Notes: a model not told the origin generated them from the letters alone. A stretch of 64,000 bases of DNA from Brevibacillus antibioticus (GCF_005217615.1 NZ_SZNK01000001.1:3312501-3376500); one strand, 5' to 3'; shown: positions 50,096-59,323, counted from the first letter of the stretch. Numbers and translations: made by a program.

Positions 50096-51115
50096 TTACA
50101 TAGCAAGCGCTTGGCGACTGATCCGATATTGCCCCGGTGTCAGCCCCGTCCATTTCTTGAAAGCATTTTGAAAGGCGCTTGGATCTGAAAAATGCAGCAA
50201 GTACGCAATCTCCCCAATCGAATGCTCCGCTTGCTGTAAATACCCCATCGCCATTTCTTTGCGAACATTCGTGGACAATTCATGATAGGAAGTGTCCTCT
50301 GCCTTTAGTTTCGCTTGCAGGGATCTCGTACTCATATGAAAAGCAGCGGCAGTCTCCTGTAAGGTCGGAAAAGCCGCAGGCATACATCCCATCATCCATT
50401 GAAACACGCGGTCCGAAAATTCCCGCCCTCTCATCAGCCTCTCTCTAATTTCTTCTGCGATTGGTTCGAAAGCTTTCCGCAGCCGGACATCTGAATACAG
50501 GATCGGGTATTGTAAAACTTCCTTGCCTACCAAGAGCCCATTTTCTTCTTCACCAAAGTGAGGCTCCATCCCGAACAATTTCAAATACGGAGCGATATCA
50601 TCCGTAGCATCGTGTGTGAAATGTATGGACTGTAACGGAATGGCGCGATGACTCATACGGACGATCAAGTGGTACAAGGAGCTGACCATATCCTCCATGC
50701 AATGTCGGGATACGCTCCCAGGACTTTGTCTATGAAACCGCAGGAAAACATCCTTCCCCCTCTCTTCCCAATCCAGCTCGTACCCGCTGCAAAGGATCAC
50801 GTGATACCGCTGATAAGCTTTCAATGCATCAACGATTTTTTCCGAATGCATCATGACATAGCCAAGAATGCCCAGATCGGCAATATCAGTTAACTGTCCT
50901 TGATGTAGTCCGAAATGATCATCCTGCGTGTAAATGGCAGCTTCCTTCATCAAGCGCTCGAGCTCTGATTCATCAATCCGCGCCTCTACATCCTTAAGCA
51001 AGCTACTGTCGAAAGAAATATGATCACAAAAACGCTCAAAATCAAGCTTCTTGTAGGAAATTGTTTTCATAACCGGATACACCATCGAAATCGCAAACCC
51101 ATGCGCATTTTCCAA
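50096..51115 (-). CDS. AraC family transcriptional regulator (OruR/ArgR-type N-terminal domain)
   Basis: A 339-residue regulator. The N-terminal ~200 residues resemble the arabinose-binding domain of OruR-type regulators (FGLHQGQLTDIADLGILGYVMMHSEKIVDAL). The C-terminal AraC HTH pair includes TLQETAAAFHMSTRSLQAKLKAE and GEIAYLLHFSDPSAFQNAFKKWTG. The start is placed at TTG 51115 because AAAGGAGG lies 8 nt upstream; the ATG at 51148 has no site. It is divergent from the NAD(P)H oxidoreductase gene, a likely target. Confidence 0.88.
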   Translation of the reverse strand: MENAHGFAISMVYPVMKTISYKKLDFERFCDHISFDSSLLKDVEARIDESELERLMKEAAIYTQDDHFGLHQGQLTDIADLGILGYVMMHSEKIVDALKAYQRYHVILCSGYELDWEERGKDVFLRFHRQSPGSVSRHCMEDMVSSLYHLIVRMSHRAIPLQSIHFTHDATDDIAPYLKLFGMEPHFGEEENGLLVGKEVLQYPILYSDVRLRKAFEPIAEEIRERLMRGREFSDRVFQWMMGCMPAAFPTLQETAAAFHMSTRSLQAKLKAEDTSYHELSTNVRKEMAMGYLQQAEHSIGEIAYLLHFSDPSAFQNAFKKWTGLTPGQYRISRQALAM

Positions 51116-51257
51116 GTACGGAACCTCCTTTGCGTGAATCCACAACATTTATGCGCCTTCGATCATTCATCTGTTCCATTCCACACGATATGCTGAATAC
51201 AGTTCAGTTTACCACGATCTGTTGGTTATGGAATCAACTCTACAGGGGGATATGAAA

Positions 51258-51833
51258 ATGAACATTCTCGTTATCATCGGACACCCAGATCCCGAGAGCT
51301 ATTGCTCCGCGTTGGCGCACGCCTATATGCAAGGAGCCGCAGACAAAGCAGCACAGATTCGCACCATTGATTTGAGCCAAATCGCTTTCGACCCAAATTT
51401 GAAGTACGGATATCGGAAAAGAACAGAGCTGGAGGATGACCTAAAAGAAGCGCAGGACCTCATCCGTTGGGCGGATCATCTGGTCATTGTCTATCCGACT
51501 TGGTGGGGCACGATGCCCGCTATCTTGAAGGGATTTTTTGACCGTGTCTTATTACCCGGATTCGCCTATAAATATCGGGAAGGCTCTCCTCTATGGGATA
51601 AGCTGTTAACGGGGAAAACCGCCCATGTGATTGTGACCATGGATACTCCCTCTTGGTACAATAGATTGATCTACTGGCAAGCCGGACATCTCGTGATGAA
51701 ACGCAACATTTTGAAGTTTTGCGGGATTAAGCCTGTGAAGACTACGGAGATTAGTGGGGTGAATGCCTCGGCGGAGGAAAAGCGCAAGATATGGCTGGAG
51801 AAAGTGAAACAGCTTGGGGAGAGGCTTGCTTAG
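51258..51833 (+). CDS. NAD(P)H-dependent oxidoreductase (flavodoxin-like quinone reductase)
   Basis: A 191-residue FMN-type flavodoxin-fold reductase of the NQO1/MdaB group. It shows ILVIIGHPDPESYCSALAHAY (phosphate loop), DHLVIVYPTWWGTMPAILKGFFDRVLLPGFAY and a C-terminal helix. It reduces quinones or nitro compounds using NAD(P)H. ATG 51258 has GGGGG 8 nt upstream. Probably regulated by the divergent AraC protein. Confidence 0.9.
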   Translation: MNILVIIGHPDPESYCSALAHAYMQGAADKAAQIRTIDLSQIAFDPNLKYGYRKRTELEDDLKEAQDLIRWADHLVIVYPTWWGTMPAILKGFFDRVLLPGFAYKYREGSPLWDKLLTGKTAHVIVTMDTPSWYNRLIYWQAGHLVMKRNILKFCGIKPVKTTEISGVNASAEEKRKIWLEKVKQLGERLA

Positions 51834-51867
51834 GCTTTACGGTGAAAAAAACGAATCAGAGTGACTA

Positions 51868-51900
51868 AAAAACTCAAGCTGAAATAGACTTGAGTTTTTC
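51868..51900 (+). terminator. Terminator after the quinone reductase gene
   Basis: AACTCAAG and CTTGAGTT arms followed by a T-run. Between here and 52100 there is only a possible minus-strand gene scrap (about 51921-52010, ending in SFWKVCKRI) and the promoter of the next gene. Confidence 0.8.
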
Positions 51901-52100
51901 CTATTCTCTTACTAATCTAGATGCGTTTGCACACTTTCCAAAAACTTAATGCGGGGCCTCCTTCCAGTAACAGATCAATCTCTAGCGCATCTCTTTCGTT
52001 GGAATGATTTACCTAAGCAAATAAATCGTGCAAAGTGTATTTATTATGTAGCTGATTGTGAGTATGATAATAGTAAAAATAATAAGAAAGAGGCTATCAT

Positions 52101-52631
52101 ATGGATTCTACTTTTTCACCAAGAAAAGCAACAAAGACGAAAACCTTGGTTATTAACGCACTCTTCATCGCTTTTACGCTTGCAGCCACTATGTTTATCA
52201 ACCTGAGACTCCCGATCATGGGTAACGGTGGCCTCATCCATCTCGGGAACGTGCCTCTTTTAATCGCAGCTTTTGTGTATGGCAGAAAAACAGGAGCTAT
52301 TGCTGGAGCTTTTGGTATGGGCCTCTTTGACCTTATCTCCGGTTGGACAGCATGGGCACCGTTTACCTTCGTCATCGTGGGTGCAATGGGCTATGTAGCT
52401 GGCCTCATCGCCGAAAAGGTGCCTGGCAATCGGGTATTTGTGTACGCACTCGCAGTTGTCGCTGCATTGGTGATTAAGATCGTGGGCTACTACTTTGTTG
52501 AGGTTATTCTTTACGGGAACTGGATTCAGCCGTTTGGCTCCATTCCGGGGAACGTTTTGCAGGTGGTGGTAGCAGCGGTTATTGTCATTCCGCTGGTGGG
52601 ACGCTTGAAGAAGATTGTGGGGCAGGGGTAA
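52101..52631 (+). CDS. ECF transporter S component (riboflavin/HmpT-like family)
   Basis: A 176-residue membrane protein with six hydrophobic segments. Conserved parts are LVINALFIAFTLAATMFINLRLP, GLIHLGNVPLLIAAFVYGRKTG and GAFGMGLFDLISGW, as in ECF S components of the riboflavin/hydroxymethylpyrimidine type. It captures a vitamin-like substrate for an EcfA/EcfT module. It stands alone, so it must use a shared module encoded elsewhere. The EcfAT pair at 16.7-18.9 kb is a possible but unproven partner. No riboswitch was recognised upstream. Confidence 0.85.
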   Translation: MDSTFSPRKATKTKTLVINALFIAFTLAATMFINLRLPIMGNGGLIHLGNVPLLIAAFVYGRKTGAIAGAFGMGLFDLISGWTAWAPFTFVIVGAMGYVAGLIAEKVPGNRVFVYALAVVAALVIKIVGYYFVEVILYGNWIQPFGSIPGNVLQVVVAAVIVIPLVGRLKKIVGQG

Positions 52632-52636
52632 GAAGG

Positions 52637-52681
52637 GAAAAATCGCTCAGGAGACATGTGTTCTCTTGGGCGATTTTTTTC
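52637..52681. terminator. Terminator after the ECF S gene
   Basis: AAAAATCGC and GCGATTTTT arms around a longer inner stem. Confidence 0.8.
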
Positions 52682-52721
52682 AGCGTTCTTTAAAAGATCA
52701 CCATTGCCGTACGCTACCAAA

Positions 52722-52754
52722 TACAAAAACACGACCCATTGGATCGTGTTTTCT
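52722..52754. terminator. Hairpin terminator
   Basis: AAAACACGA and TCGTGTTTT arms with a 9-nt loop. Confidence 0.75.
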
Positions 52755-52760
52755 ATGCTT

Positions 52761-52791
52761 AGGTGGGCAGAACGGGATCGAACCGCTTTGA
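52761..52791 (-). pseudogene. tRNA 3' fragment (T arm and acceptor strand only)
   Basis: On the minus strand AGCGG-TTCGATC-CCGTT forms a proper T stem-loop followed by CTGCCCACC. No D arm, anticodon arm or matching 5' acceptor strand is present upstream. It is therefore a remnant, as left by integration at a tRNA gene. The terminal CCA is mutated to CCT. Confidence 0.6.
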
Positions 52792-52825
52792 CAATGTAGT
52801 TCGCTACCTATTGATTGAAAGCATG

Positions 52826-54139
52826 CTAGTCCTTTGCTGTATTCAGCTCTGCTTCAATTTGGGAGTTTTTCGAGGACTCACCCATGCGCCAGTAAACGAG
52901 AAGGCTTATGGCAATACAAGCTGCTACATAGTAATAGAAGAGAGACTCGTTCCCGATGCTTTTGAACCATAGCGCGATGAACTCCGCTGTTCCTCCAAAG
53001 ATCGCGACGGTCACCCCGTATGGAAAGCCTACACCCAGCGCGCGAATAGCGGTTGGAAACATCTCGGCTTTCACGATCGCATTGATGGACGTATAACCAG
53101 TAACAATGATAAGACCAGACAGCATCAGCAGGAAAGCAACATATGGGCTAGTTGTTTGTTCCAGAAGCATAAACATCGGTACGGTCCACAATGTTCCAAG
53201 AATACCGAAACCAATCAACAACGGGCGCCGTCCAATTCGGTCGGACAGCATACCAGCAAGCGGCTGCAAGACGACGAATACCAGCAATGCGGTAAAGTTA
53301 ATCCAGCTGACTACCTCTTTCGGCATTCCTACCGTAATCACCATGAATTTTTGCAAATAGGTCGTGTAGGTGTTAAAGGCAATGGTTCCCCCGAGCGTAA
53401 GACCGACGACTGCCAGTACCGCCTTCGGATGCTTCATCAGCTCTCGAAGTGTACCCGCCTTTTCCTTGTTTTTCGACTCCATTTTGGTATACTGCTCCGA
53501 TTCGTCCATACTGCGGCGCAACCACAACACGGCTACTGCGCCAAATGCTCCAATGATGAAGGGAATTCGCCAGCCCCATGCCATCATCGCTTCTTCCGGA
53601 AGCATTTGCTGTAGAATAATTTGCACACCCAGTGCCAGCAATTGTCCACTAATCAGCGTGACGTACTGGAAGCTAGAATAGAACCCTCGGCGACCACTCG
53701 AAGCCATCTCGGACAAGTACGTGGCAGATGTTCCGTATTCCCCGCCAAGCGAAAGACCTTGGAGAAGTCGGGCAAGAACGAGAATAATAGGCGCAAACAC
53801 GCCGATCGTTTCATAGTTTGGTGTTACGGCAATCACCAGAGAACCACCCGCCATGATGGTAACAGACAGCGTCAGCGCGGCACGGCGCCCATGACGGTCA
53901 GCGTATCGGCCCAGGAGCAAGCTCCCGATCGGTCTCATTAAAAATCCGATAGCAAAAACTGCGGCAGTATTCAACAGTTGGCTGGTAGCGTCGCCCTTTG
54001 GAAAAAACTGAGACGAGAAATACACCGCAAAAGCTGCATAGACATACCAGTCGTACCATTCAATCAGATTCCCCAGTGAACCTTTAAAGATGTTGCTTGT
54101 GATTCGCCGCGTATTTTCACGATCACTCGATGACTTCAT
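52826..54139 (-). CDS. MHS family MFS symporter (alpha-ketoglutarate permease-like)
   Basis: A 437-residue metabolite:H+ symporter. The MHS signature GNLIEWYDWYVYAAFAVYF opens TM1, and RYADRHGRRAALTLSV lies in loop 2-3. LLQGLSLGGEYGTSATYLSEMA and the C-terminal 6-TM half (MLSDRIGRRPLLIGFGILG) also match KgtP/ProP relatives. It imports a dicarboxylate or related acid with protons. It is divergent from a LytS/LytTR two-component system, which probably controls it. The start ATG follows AGGAGGGGG. Confidence 0.9.
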   Translation of the reverse strand: MKSSSDRENTRRITSNIFKGSLGNLIEWYDWYVYAAFAVYFSSQFFPKGDATSQLLNTAAVFAIGFLMRPIGSLLLGRYADRHGRRAALTLSVTIMAGGSLVIAVTPNYETIGVFAPIILVLARLLQGLSLGGEYGTSATYLSEMASSGRRGFYSSFQYVTLISGQLLALGVQIILQQMLPEEAMMAWGWRIPFIIGAFGAVAVLWLRRSMDESEQYTKMESKNKEKAGTLRELMKHPKAVLAVVGLTLGGTIAFNTYTTYLQKFMVITVGMPKEVVSWINFTALLVFVVLQPLAGMLSDRIGRRPLLIGFGILGTLWTVPMFMLLEQTTSPYVAFLLMLSGLIIVTGYTSINAIVKAEMFPTAIRALGVGFPYGVTVAIFGGTAEFIALWFKSIGNESLFYYYVAACIAISLLVYWRMGESSKNSQIEAELNTAKD

Positions 54140-54220
54140 TGTTGCCCCCTCCTTATGATTGACCCGAATCCATTCGCAATTGGACCGCTTACAAATGAAA
54201 CCATTACCTCTACCCGAGAA

Positions 54221-54249
54221 TGAAAGGGTATCGTTTGCTTTGAAAGGGT
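54221..54249 (+). promoter_or_regulatory. Direct repeats in the symporter/two-component intergenic region
   Basis: TGAAAGGGT occurs at 54221-54229 and 54241-54249, 20 bp start to start. LytTR-domain regulators usually bind pairs of ~9-bp direct repeats about two helical turns apart, so this is a candidate site for the regulator at 56118. Confidence 0.5.
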
Positions 54250-54430
54250 TTACATATTTACCCGGATGGATTCTCGAAGAACTGTTTCTATTCTAAGTTG
54301 TTTGTTTTGCTAGAATCTATCGAATACTTCCAGATGTGCAAAAACGGCATCCGAGCTGCCGAAAAACCCAGTCGAGTTACATTGATTTTTCGACCGGATC
54401 GGGCTACCCTTTTTCATAGGGAGGGCTGTT

Positions 54431-56146
54431 ATGACAATCACTATGCTTCTGGGACTGCTTGAAAACATCTCTGTAATCGCAGTCATCGCCCTTATCATCG
54501 GCCAACTGGATTACTTTCGGAACATCGTGTACGGGAAAAACAACTGGATGCGGATCGTAATCCTCTCTACTCTGTTCGGGTTCCTGTCGGTAATCGGAAC
54601 GGAGAATGGGCTACGGGTCGATGACGCACTCGCCAATACGCGCATTGTCGGTGCCGTCGCGGGCGGGTTGATCGGGGGGCCTGTCGTCGGTTTTTTGGCC
54701 GGTCTTATAGGAGGGATTCATCGCTATTCGATAGGTGGATTTACCGCATTCTCCTGTGCCATCTCGACCGTAATGAGCGGCTTCTTGGCCGGGATCGTTA
54801 GTACGAAAATGAATATGCTGCGTCTGAAATGGCAGCATATCGTATTGATTGGCGTTACAGCCGAGTTCATTCAAAAAGTTTCGGTGCTTTTCTTGGCCAA
54901 GCCTTTTCCTGCGGCGCTCGAACTGGAAGTAAAAATCGCGATCCCAACCACGATTATGACCATTGCAGGACTGCTGCTCTTCACGCGCGTTTTCCAAAAT
55001 CTCAAAATGATGCAAGACCAGTCCGGCGCATTGGGAGCAGACCTGGCCTTGTCGATTGCAAGCCAGACGTTGCCTCATCTGCGTACGGGACTAAATGAAC
55101 ATTCTGCGAAAAAAACCGCTGAAATGATCCGTGAAATGGCCAGAGTGGATGCAGTCGCCATTACCGACCGCGAAAAGCTGCTTAGCGCAAAAGGCCATGA
55201 ACTGGAGAATCATTTGCAGAAAGAGACGCTGTGCGCACAAGTAGCGGAGGCTGTTTTGAGCCACCCTACAGGGGTATGGTGCGACAAAGATTTTGCTCTT
55301 CCGCGTCCGCATCGCCTAAAAACGATCAGCGCCGCATCGTTGTATCATCAAAACCAGAAAATCGGGACGTTGCAATTCTACTATAAAACCTCTTCCTCCA
55401 AGACGTCCCAGACCAACGAGAAGCTAGTGGACGGCTTGGCAAAGCTGCTGTCAGTCCAAATTGAACTGGCAGAGATCGAGCATCAAGCGAAAATGCGGAA
55501 GCAGGCTGAAGTGAGCGCCCTGCAAGCACAAATCAACCCGCATTTTCTGTTCAACACCTTGGGGACGATTATGTCCTACTGTCGTACAAACCCTGATCAA
55601 GCGAGAAACTTAATCGGTCATTTAAGCGACATCTTCAGGCGCAATTTGAAAAGCAAGGGAAATCATCACAGCTTGCAGGAAGAACTGGACGGAATCAAGT
55701 CGTATTTGGAAATCGAGAAGGTCCGATTTAGCAACCGTTTAAAGGTGAACATGGAGATCGACGAAACCCTGCTGGAGTGCAAATTGCCTGTCCTGACTTT
55801 GCAGCCAATCGTGGAAAATGCCATTCACCATGGACTTTCCCCAAAAGTTAGCGACTGTCTGCTCACGATTCGAGTGGAACCGTACGACCATGAAGTGAAA
55901 ATTAGCATTGAAGACAATGGCGTTGGAATCAGCGAAGAGCGTTTGGCCGAAATCTGGAACAGCCAATCCAAAGGCATCGGCCTTATCAATGTCCATTCAC
56001 GGCTGCAATCCATATATGGCAAAAAATACGGCCTCACGATTCAAAGCAAGCCCGGTTTGGGAACAGTCGTATCCTTTGTCGCTCCGTTATCCGCATTTGA
56101 AAAGGAAGTGCATCCAGATGCTCCTGAAAACGATCATCATCGATGA
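54431..56146 (+). CDS. LytS-family sensor histidine kinase (5TMR-LYT)
   Basis: A 571-residue kinase. The N-terminal 5TMR-LYT sensor covers residues ~1-190 (IVGAVAGGLIGGPVVGFLAGLIGGIHRYSIGG signature region). It is followed by a GAF-like segment, the His-kinase helix ALQAQINPHFLFNTLGTI with the phosphoacceptor His in NPHFLFN, and a GHKL ATPase domain (DNGVGISEERL, KGIGLINVHSRL). The start ATG 54431 has GGGAGG. It overlaps the response regulator by 29 nt. In other bacteria such pairs sense pyruvate or organic acids and drive a neighbouring transporter. Confidence 0.94.
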   Translation: MTITMLLGLLENISVIAVIALIIGQLDYFRNIVYGKNNWMRIVILSTLFGFLSVIGTENGLRVDDALANTRIVGAVAGGLIGGPVVGFLAGLIGGIHRYSIGGFTAFSCAISTVMSGFLAGIVSTKMNMLRLKWQHIVLIGVTAEFIQKVSVLFLAKPFPAALELEVKIAIPTTIMTIAGLLLFTRVFQNLKMMQDQSGALGADLALSIASQTLPHLRTGLNEHSAKKTAEMIREMARVDAVAITDREKLLSAKGHELENHLQKETLCAQVAEAVLSHPTGVWCDKDFALPRPHRLKTISAASLYHQNQKIGTLQFYYKTSSSKTSQTNEKLVDGLAKLLSVQIELAEIEHQAKMRKQAEVSALQAQINPHFLFNTLGTIMSYCRTNPDQARNLIGHLSDIFRRNLKSKGNHHSLQEELDGIKSYLEIEKVRFSNRLKVNMEIDETLLECKLPVLTLQPIVENAIHHGLSPKVSDCLLTIRVEPYDHEVKISIEDNGVGISEERLAEIWNSQSKGIGLINVHSRLQSIYGKKYGLTIQSKPGLGTVVSFVAPLSAFEKEVHPDAPENDHHR

Positions 56147-56861
56147 CGAGCCAGCCATTTGTTCCGAATTGGAATATTTGCTGAAAAAGTATATTGATAT
56201 CCAGGTGGACGCAATCTATACCAATCCACTGGAAGCATTGCCTCATATGATCAATTCCGAGCCTGATTTGCTTATGCTCGATATTCAGATGCCCGGGATG
56301 AATGGGCTTGAATTTGCCAAAACACTGAATCAGATGTCCAATCCCCCATTGATCGTTTTTTCCACTGCCTATCATGAACACGCTCTGGAGGCTTTTTCCA
56401 CGCTGGCTGTGGGCTATTTGACCAAACCGATCATGGAAGCGAAATTGGACGAGGTGATCCAAAAAGTGAGGACACTGAGGAAGCGGTCGGCCGTGAATGA
56501 ACGCACCGCTACAATTCCTCTGATGGAAGAGCATGTCTGCATCCGGAAGAGCAATAAGATCATCCCGATCCCTGTAGGGCAGATTTACTTTGCGTTTGTG
56601 CGGGAGAAAGATTTATATGTGGCGACAAAGGAAGGTATCGACAAGTGTGACTTGTCCTTAAATGAGCTGGAGGAGATTTTGAATCGGTCTCGTTCTTTCT
56701 TTAGAAGTCATCGGAATTATATTTTGAATGTGAAGCATATTAAAGAGATTATTCCTTGGTTTAATAATACGTATTTGATTAAGATGAATGATGACAGTCA
56801 GACGGATATTCCTGTTAGTAGGGGGAGGATGAAAGCGTTTCGGGGGTTGATGAATTTGTGA
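56118..56861 (+). CDS. LytTR family response regulator
   Basis: A 247-residue regulator. The receiver domain (TIIIDDEPAICSEL, phosphoacceptor Asp in DLLMLDIQMPGMNG, lysine in GYLTKPI) is followed by a LytTR DNA-binding domain (YFAFVREKDLYVATKEG, FFRSHRNYILNVKHIKEI, IPVSRGRMKAFR). ATG 56118 lies inside the kinase gene end, giving translational coupling. The likely target is the divergent KgtP-like symporter. Confidence 0.94.
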   Translation: MLLKTIIIDDEPAICSELEYLLKKYIDIQVDAIYTNPLEALPHMINSEPDLLMLDIQMPGMNGLEFAKTLNQMSNPPLIVFSTAYHEHALEAFSTLAVGYLTKPIMEAKLDEVIQKVRTLRKRSAVNERTATIPLMEEHVCIRKSNKIIPIPVGQIYFAFVREKDLYVATKEGIDKCDLSLNELEEILNRSRSFFRSHRNYILNVKHIKEIIPWFNNTYLIKMNDDSQTDIPVSRGRMKAFRGLMNL

Positions 56862-56881
56862 GTTTGCGAGAAGAAAAATGA

Positions 56882-56925
56882 AGAACGGAGCGGGAAGAGA
56901 TTATCTTTTCGCTCCGTTTTTTAGA
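56882..56925 (+). terminator. Terminator after the LytTR regulator
   Basis: ACGGAGCG and CGCTCCGT arms followed by a T-run. A second small hairpin (AAACGGCA/TGCCGTTT) lies at 56951-56970. Confidence 0.85.
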
Positions 56926-56985
56926 GAAATGAGGGATATTACAAAAAGAAAAAACGGCATCTCTGCCGTTTCCGTAGTTACGATA

Positions 56986-57035
56986 TGGTGGAGCATAGCG
57001 GGATCGAACCGCTGACCTCTACACTGCCAGTGTGG
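56986..57035 (-). pseudogene. tRNA-Ala(GGC) 3' fragment, candidate attachment site
   Basis: On the minus strand positions 27-76 of a tRNA-Ala are present: anticodon loop CTGGCAG (GGC), variable AGGTC, T arm AGCGG-TTCGATC-CCGCT, acceptor strand ATGCTCC, discriminator A and encoded CCA. One anticodon-stem pair is mismatched. The D arm and 5' acceptor strand are missing. The truncated side faces right, towards the Jet genes, which begin an AT-rich segment. This is the arrangement at the distal end of a tRNA-integrated island. Confidence 0.75.
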
Positions 57036-57308
57036 AGAGTGCGTTTTTCAGGGTAAGATCAGGGTAAGAAAAGAGGAGAAGAAAACTTGGGGGATGAGGC
57101 TTTTTGGGATTTTGTGATTTTTCGTTCGAGTTCTCCGCTAAGCTCAGAACAGAAAAATTGTGACCAAAATACATCACTCAGCAGTGTCTAAAGGAGCACC
57201 GTCGACGAATCGTAGATTCCGAAAACCAACTAAATTTTTACAATTTACGCAATGTTGTCCTGATGATACCATTAGTACTATGACAATAATACTGGTGGTG
57301 TTTTTTAT

Positions 57309-58703
57309 ATGACGTTATTTGACCAAATCCCGCAGCGTTTATTTTCTGTATTAGCTTCCCCTGGTAAAATTGTCTTCTCCGAAACACTATTCATTATTTA
57401 TCGACTCTTTCGTCGCATTCGCTTTATCCCTCGAGAAGTTGTTGTACAAGAAATTATAGACTACTTATCCAAAAACTTATCTGTTGATGAATTAGTCACT
57501 GACTTAGGAGAGGATGTTCATGGGGATGATAGGCTGACCGCTCAAGCTCTATTGAGAAGATTGCGGGAAGATGAGTGGATAGATTTTGAAACTCTCCCCG
57601 ATTATCAAGAGTATATTACTCTTCGTCCATATGCGGAGCAAATACTTGAGGTACTAGAAAGTATTCGCTTAAAAGAGCGAACGCAATATGCGGGATATAT
57701 CTACAGCACACATGCCGCTTTGAATGCAGAAGACTCCTATGAGCAAGGGTTAATAGCTTTAAATGAGGCTTATAATCGTACGAGTAAGCTTATGCGAGGG
57801 CTTACTTCGCTTCTTCATAATATTCGGCATTACACAGAAAAGCTAATTAGCACTAGAACAACTAAGGAAATATTAGAAGGACATTTCGATTCCTATAAAG
57901 AGGAAATTCTTGACCAAGAATACCATCAATTGCGTACCTCTGATCATGTATCTAAGTATCGTCCACAAATACTTGAAACAATTGAAAGATGGGCTAATGA
58001 CACATCATGGATTAATGATATCACGACAGATTTATCCTTATCACAAGAAGTATCGAAAGAAGAAGCATTTGATTTTGTTATGGAACGATTGGAGTTTATT
58101 CGTAGCAGTTACTTCGAGATGGACACTCTTTTAAACGATATTGATCGTCGAAATGCTCAATATGCAAAAGCGTCGTTAGAAAGAGTAAGGTACAGATTGA
58201 ATAGTAGCGAAGACGCTGTCAGCAAACTAAAATCAACTTTAAATTCAATTTCAGAAAAGATAGTTGCTGGCGAATTAAACGCTACAATTGAAGATTCAAT
58301 TTTCCAAACTAACTTTAAACTTTACCCTGTGCAAACACTTGAAACCTCTTCGATTTACAAACCCAGAGAATATAGGAAGCTGCATGAATCGGCTGAAATA
58401 TTCAATGACGAACCCAATATAGAAGATTTAGAAAACGCACAAAAACGAGCCCAACAACGATTTTCAAAAATGATGACCTATAAAAAGGTTGAAGCTTGGA
58501 TTGCCAACAATATGGGGGATATCAATGAAGCGAGAGCCTCTAATTTACGGATCACTACAACAGATGACTTAGTTCACTTAGTTCATTTGGCTGCATGGGG
58601 AAAAAGTAAATATCTAGGCGTTATCGTAGATTATATTGACGAAGATTTTATTACCCCTACTGGTGAATTTATGTTTAAGAATATCAGTATAAAGAGGCGG
58701 TGA
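57309..58703 (+). CDS. jetA: Wadjet anti-plasmid system protein JetA
   Basis: A 464-residue kleisin-like subunit of the Wadjet (MukBEF/Mks-related) complex, which recognises and cleaves circular plasmid DNA. The winged-helix N-terminus reads TLFDQIPQRLFSVLASPGKIVF and VVQEIIDYLSKN. A long helical middle (residues ~130-330) would contact JetC, and the C-terminus is again winged-helix-like. ATG 57309 has a GGTGGTG site. First gene of a tight four-gene operon, AT-richer than all genes to its left. The subtype (I versus II/III) is not decided from sequence alone. Confidence 0.85.
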   Translation: MTLFDQIPQRLFSVLASPGKIVFSETLFIIYRLFRRIRFIPREVVVQEIIDYLSKNLSVDELVTDLGEDVHGDDRLTAQALLRRLREDEWIDFETLPDYQEYITLRPYAEQILEVLESIRLKERTQYAGYIYSTHAALNAEDSYEQGLIALNEAYNRTSKLMRGLTSLLHNIRHYTEKLISTRTTKEILEGHFDSYKEEILDQEYHQLRTSDHVSKYRPQILETIERWANDTSWINDITTDLSLSQEVSKEEAFDFVMERLEFIRSSYFEMDTLLNDIDRRNAQYAKASLERVRYRLNSSEDAVSKLKSTLNSISEKIVAGELNATIEDSIFQTNFKLYPVQTLETSSIYKPREYRKLHESAEIFNDEPNIEDLENAQKRAQQRFSKMMTYKKVEAWIANNMGDINEARASNLRITTTDDLVHLVHLAAWGKSKYLGVIVDYIDEDFITPTGEFMFKNISIKRR

Positions 58704-59323
58704 CTTCTTTGAATTGGCCAGAAAAATATAATGATTTAAACAATAAAGAACGTGATGAGTTTCGACGAGTTGTTAATCGTCTGATTGGAGATACCTTTCT
58801 AGTTAGAAATGATGAAAATAGACACGACTTCTGGTTCGTTGAGAAACATAGTCTACTAATTGAAGAATATCTGACCTTCATGGGCTGGAATCTTTTGATA
58901 AATAAAGCAGAAGGTGTCGTTCAAGCAATAAATCGTGAGGGCTGGACAAAACTAAACTTATCCATGTGGGATAGCATACTGTTGTTACTGTTGAGATTAA
59001 TGTACGAGGAAAAGCAAAAACAAATAAATATAGGTGAGATAATTGGTTACGTGCATGAATTTCAATCTTATTGCCTGTCTTTTCGACTTACCAAAAATGG
59101 TGTGCTTCCTAAAAAATATTTAACAGATGCATTTCGTATCTTCAAACGATTTTCACTTGTCAAAGTCCTTGATTCAGATGTTACTGATCAAAACTGTCGA
59201 TTTATTATATTTCCATCAATAAAATACGCTGTCGCAATGGATTCCATTGAAACACTCTATTCAAGTATTAATGCTTATCCTAATGAAAGGGAGAATGAAC
59301 TTGAAACTACTGAAAGCAATTAA
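58700..59323 (+). CDS. jetB: Wadjet system protein JetB (DUF4194-like)
   Basis: A 207-residue KITE-type dimeric winged-helix subunit (MukE/MksE analogue). Visible features are FRRVVNRLIGDTFLVRND at the N-terminus, SMWDSILLLLLRLMYEEKQK in the middle, and KKYLTDAFRIFKRFSLVKVLD with IIFPSIKYAV near the end, typical of DUF4194. GTG 58700 overlaps the jetA stop by 4 nt. TTG 58709, preceded by GGTGA, is an equally good start. Translationally coupled within the operon. Confidence 0.85.
   Translation: MTSLNWPEKYNDLNNKERDEFRRVVNRLIGDTFLVRNDENRHDFWFVEKHSLLIEEYLTFMGWNLLINKAEGVVQAINREGWTKLNLSMWDSILLLLLRLMYEEKQKQINIGEIIGYVHEFQSYCLSFRLTKNGVLPKKYLTDAFRIFKRFSLVKVLDSDVTDQNCRFIIFPSIKYAVAMDSIETLYSSINAYPNERENELETTESN

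Noticed and set aside
51921..52010. Minus-strand stretch resembling a protein C-terminus (ends SFWKVCKRI)
   Set aside because: It is short, has no start and no family is recognised. It may be a gene scrap but is not strong enough to annotate.
52001..52100. Riboswitch upstream of the ECF S component
   Set aside because: No FMN, TPP or other recognised aptamer features could be seen, and the 5' region is short and AT-rich.
57001..57080. Possible complete tRNA at the island border
   Set aside because: The D arm and 5' acceptor strand are absent and replaced by unrelated sequence with a short CAGGGTAAGA repeat, so it is only a fragment.
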